Shown one piece after another: positions 6,932 through 6,951 of a stretch of 6,951 bases of DNA. Positions within the stretch are counted from its first letter, which is position 1, and each line of letters opens with the position of its first letter. Under the pieces are notes generated by a model that was not told where the DNA came from, searched no databases, and was given only the letters and a program-made list of their open reading frames with translations. Source of the stretch: an uncultured Parabacteroides sp. GTDB taxonomy: Bacteria > Bacteroidota > Bacteroidia > Bacteroidales > Tannerellaceae. A program made the position numbers and the translations under genes. The DNA lies in contig CAMTPG010000144.1 in assembly GCA_947074335.1 (NCBI GenBank), forward strand, positions 1 to 6,951. The letters are read 5' to 3'.

Positions 6932-6951
6932 TTACGATTAATATACTTTAA
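6928..6951 (-). CDS. Probable C-terminal tail of an upstream gene (off right edge)
   Basis: Upstream of the GT4 start, one frame stays open from the window edge and ends ...KYINRK at TGA 6930-6928, overlapping the GT4 ATG as ATGA. Seven open codons mean little alone, but the same four-base overlap joins three other gene pairs in this operon, so a continuing polycistron is the natural reading. The product cannot be identified. Confidence 0.35.
   Translation of the reverse strand, partial: LKYINRK

Noticed and set aside
1..6951. Search for tRNA or rRNA genes, CRISPR repeats, insertion-sequence ends, riboswitches and terminators
   Set aside because: Nothing convincing was seen. The window is almost wholly coding, with junctions of a few bases at most.

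Overview
The window is an interior piece of a surface-polysaccharide (capsule, exopolysaccharide or O-antigen) biosynthesis operon. All genes lie on the minus strand, so transcription runs from the right edge (about 6951) towards base 1. A gut-type member of the Bacteroidales (Bacteroides or Parabacteroides-like) is the best guess. The reasons are: no start codon is preceded by a recognisable Shine-Dalgarno sequence, the leaders are short and A/T-rich, the base composition is moderate and patchy, and the proteins resemble glycosyltransferases I associate with Bacteroidales capsule loci. The last point is from memory and has not been searched.

Order in the direction of transcription: the last codons of a probable upstream gene (6951-6928); a GT4 glycosyltransferase (6931-5741); a left-handed beta-helix acyltransferase (5744-5190); a GT32/OCH1-type sugar transferase (5193-4501); a CapH/EpsF-like GT4 transferase (4497-3376); a GT2 transferase (3386-2496); a second GT2 gene broken by a one-base frameshift (2499-1467); a GT4 gene broken by one in-frame TAA (1467-322); and the first 107 codons of a related GT4 gene that runs off the left edge (322-1). 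Junctions are ATGA or TAATG overlaps, an 11-base overlap, or a 3-base gap. There is no room for internal promoters or terminators and no non-coding stretch longer than a few bases. The set is best read as one translationally coupled polycistron.

In such operons the transferases act one after another at the cytoplasmic face of the inner membrane, adding sugars from nucleotide-sugar donors to a lipid-linked repeat unit, which the acyltransferase decorates with an acetyl or similar group. No flippase, polymerase, initiating phosphoglycosyl transferase, nucleotide-sugar enzyme or export gene is visible here, so the polymer cannot be identified from this window.

The most noteworthy observation is that two consecutive genes each carry a single small lesion while otherwise reading as full-length family members. 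The second GT2 gene has one extra G in a G4 tract. The following GT4 gene has a TAA at codon 75, with the same frame open on both sides. The broken GT4 gene is a tandem paralogue of the next gene and is the most A/T-rich segment. This points to a diverging or decaying glycan locus, or possibly to sequence errors. I see no evidence of an undescribed type of system, mobile element, RNA gene or CRISPR array.
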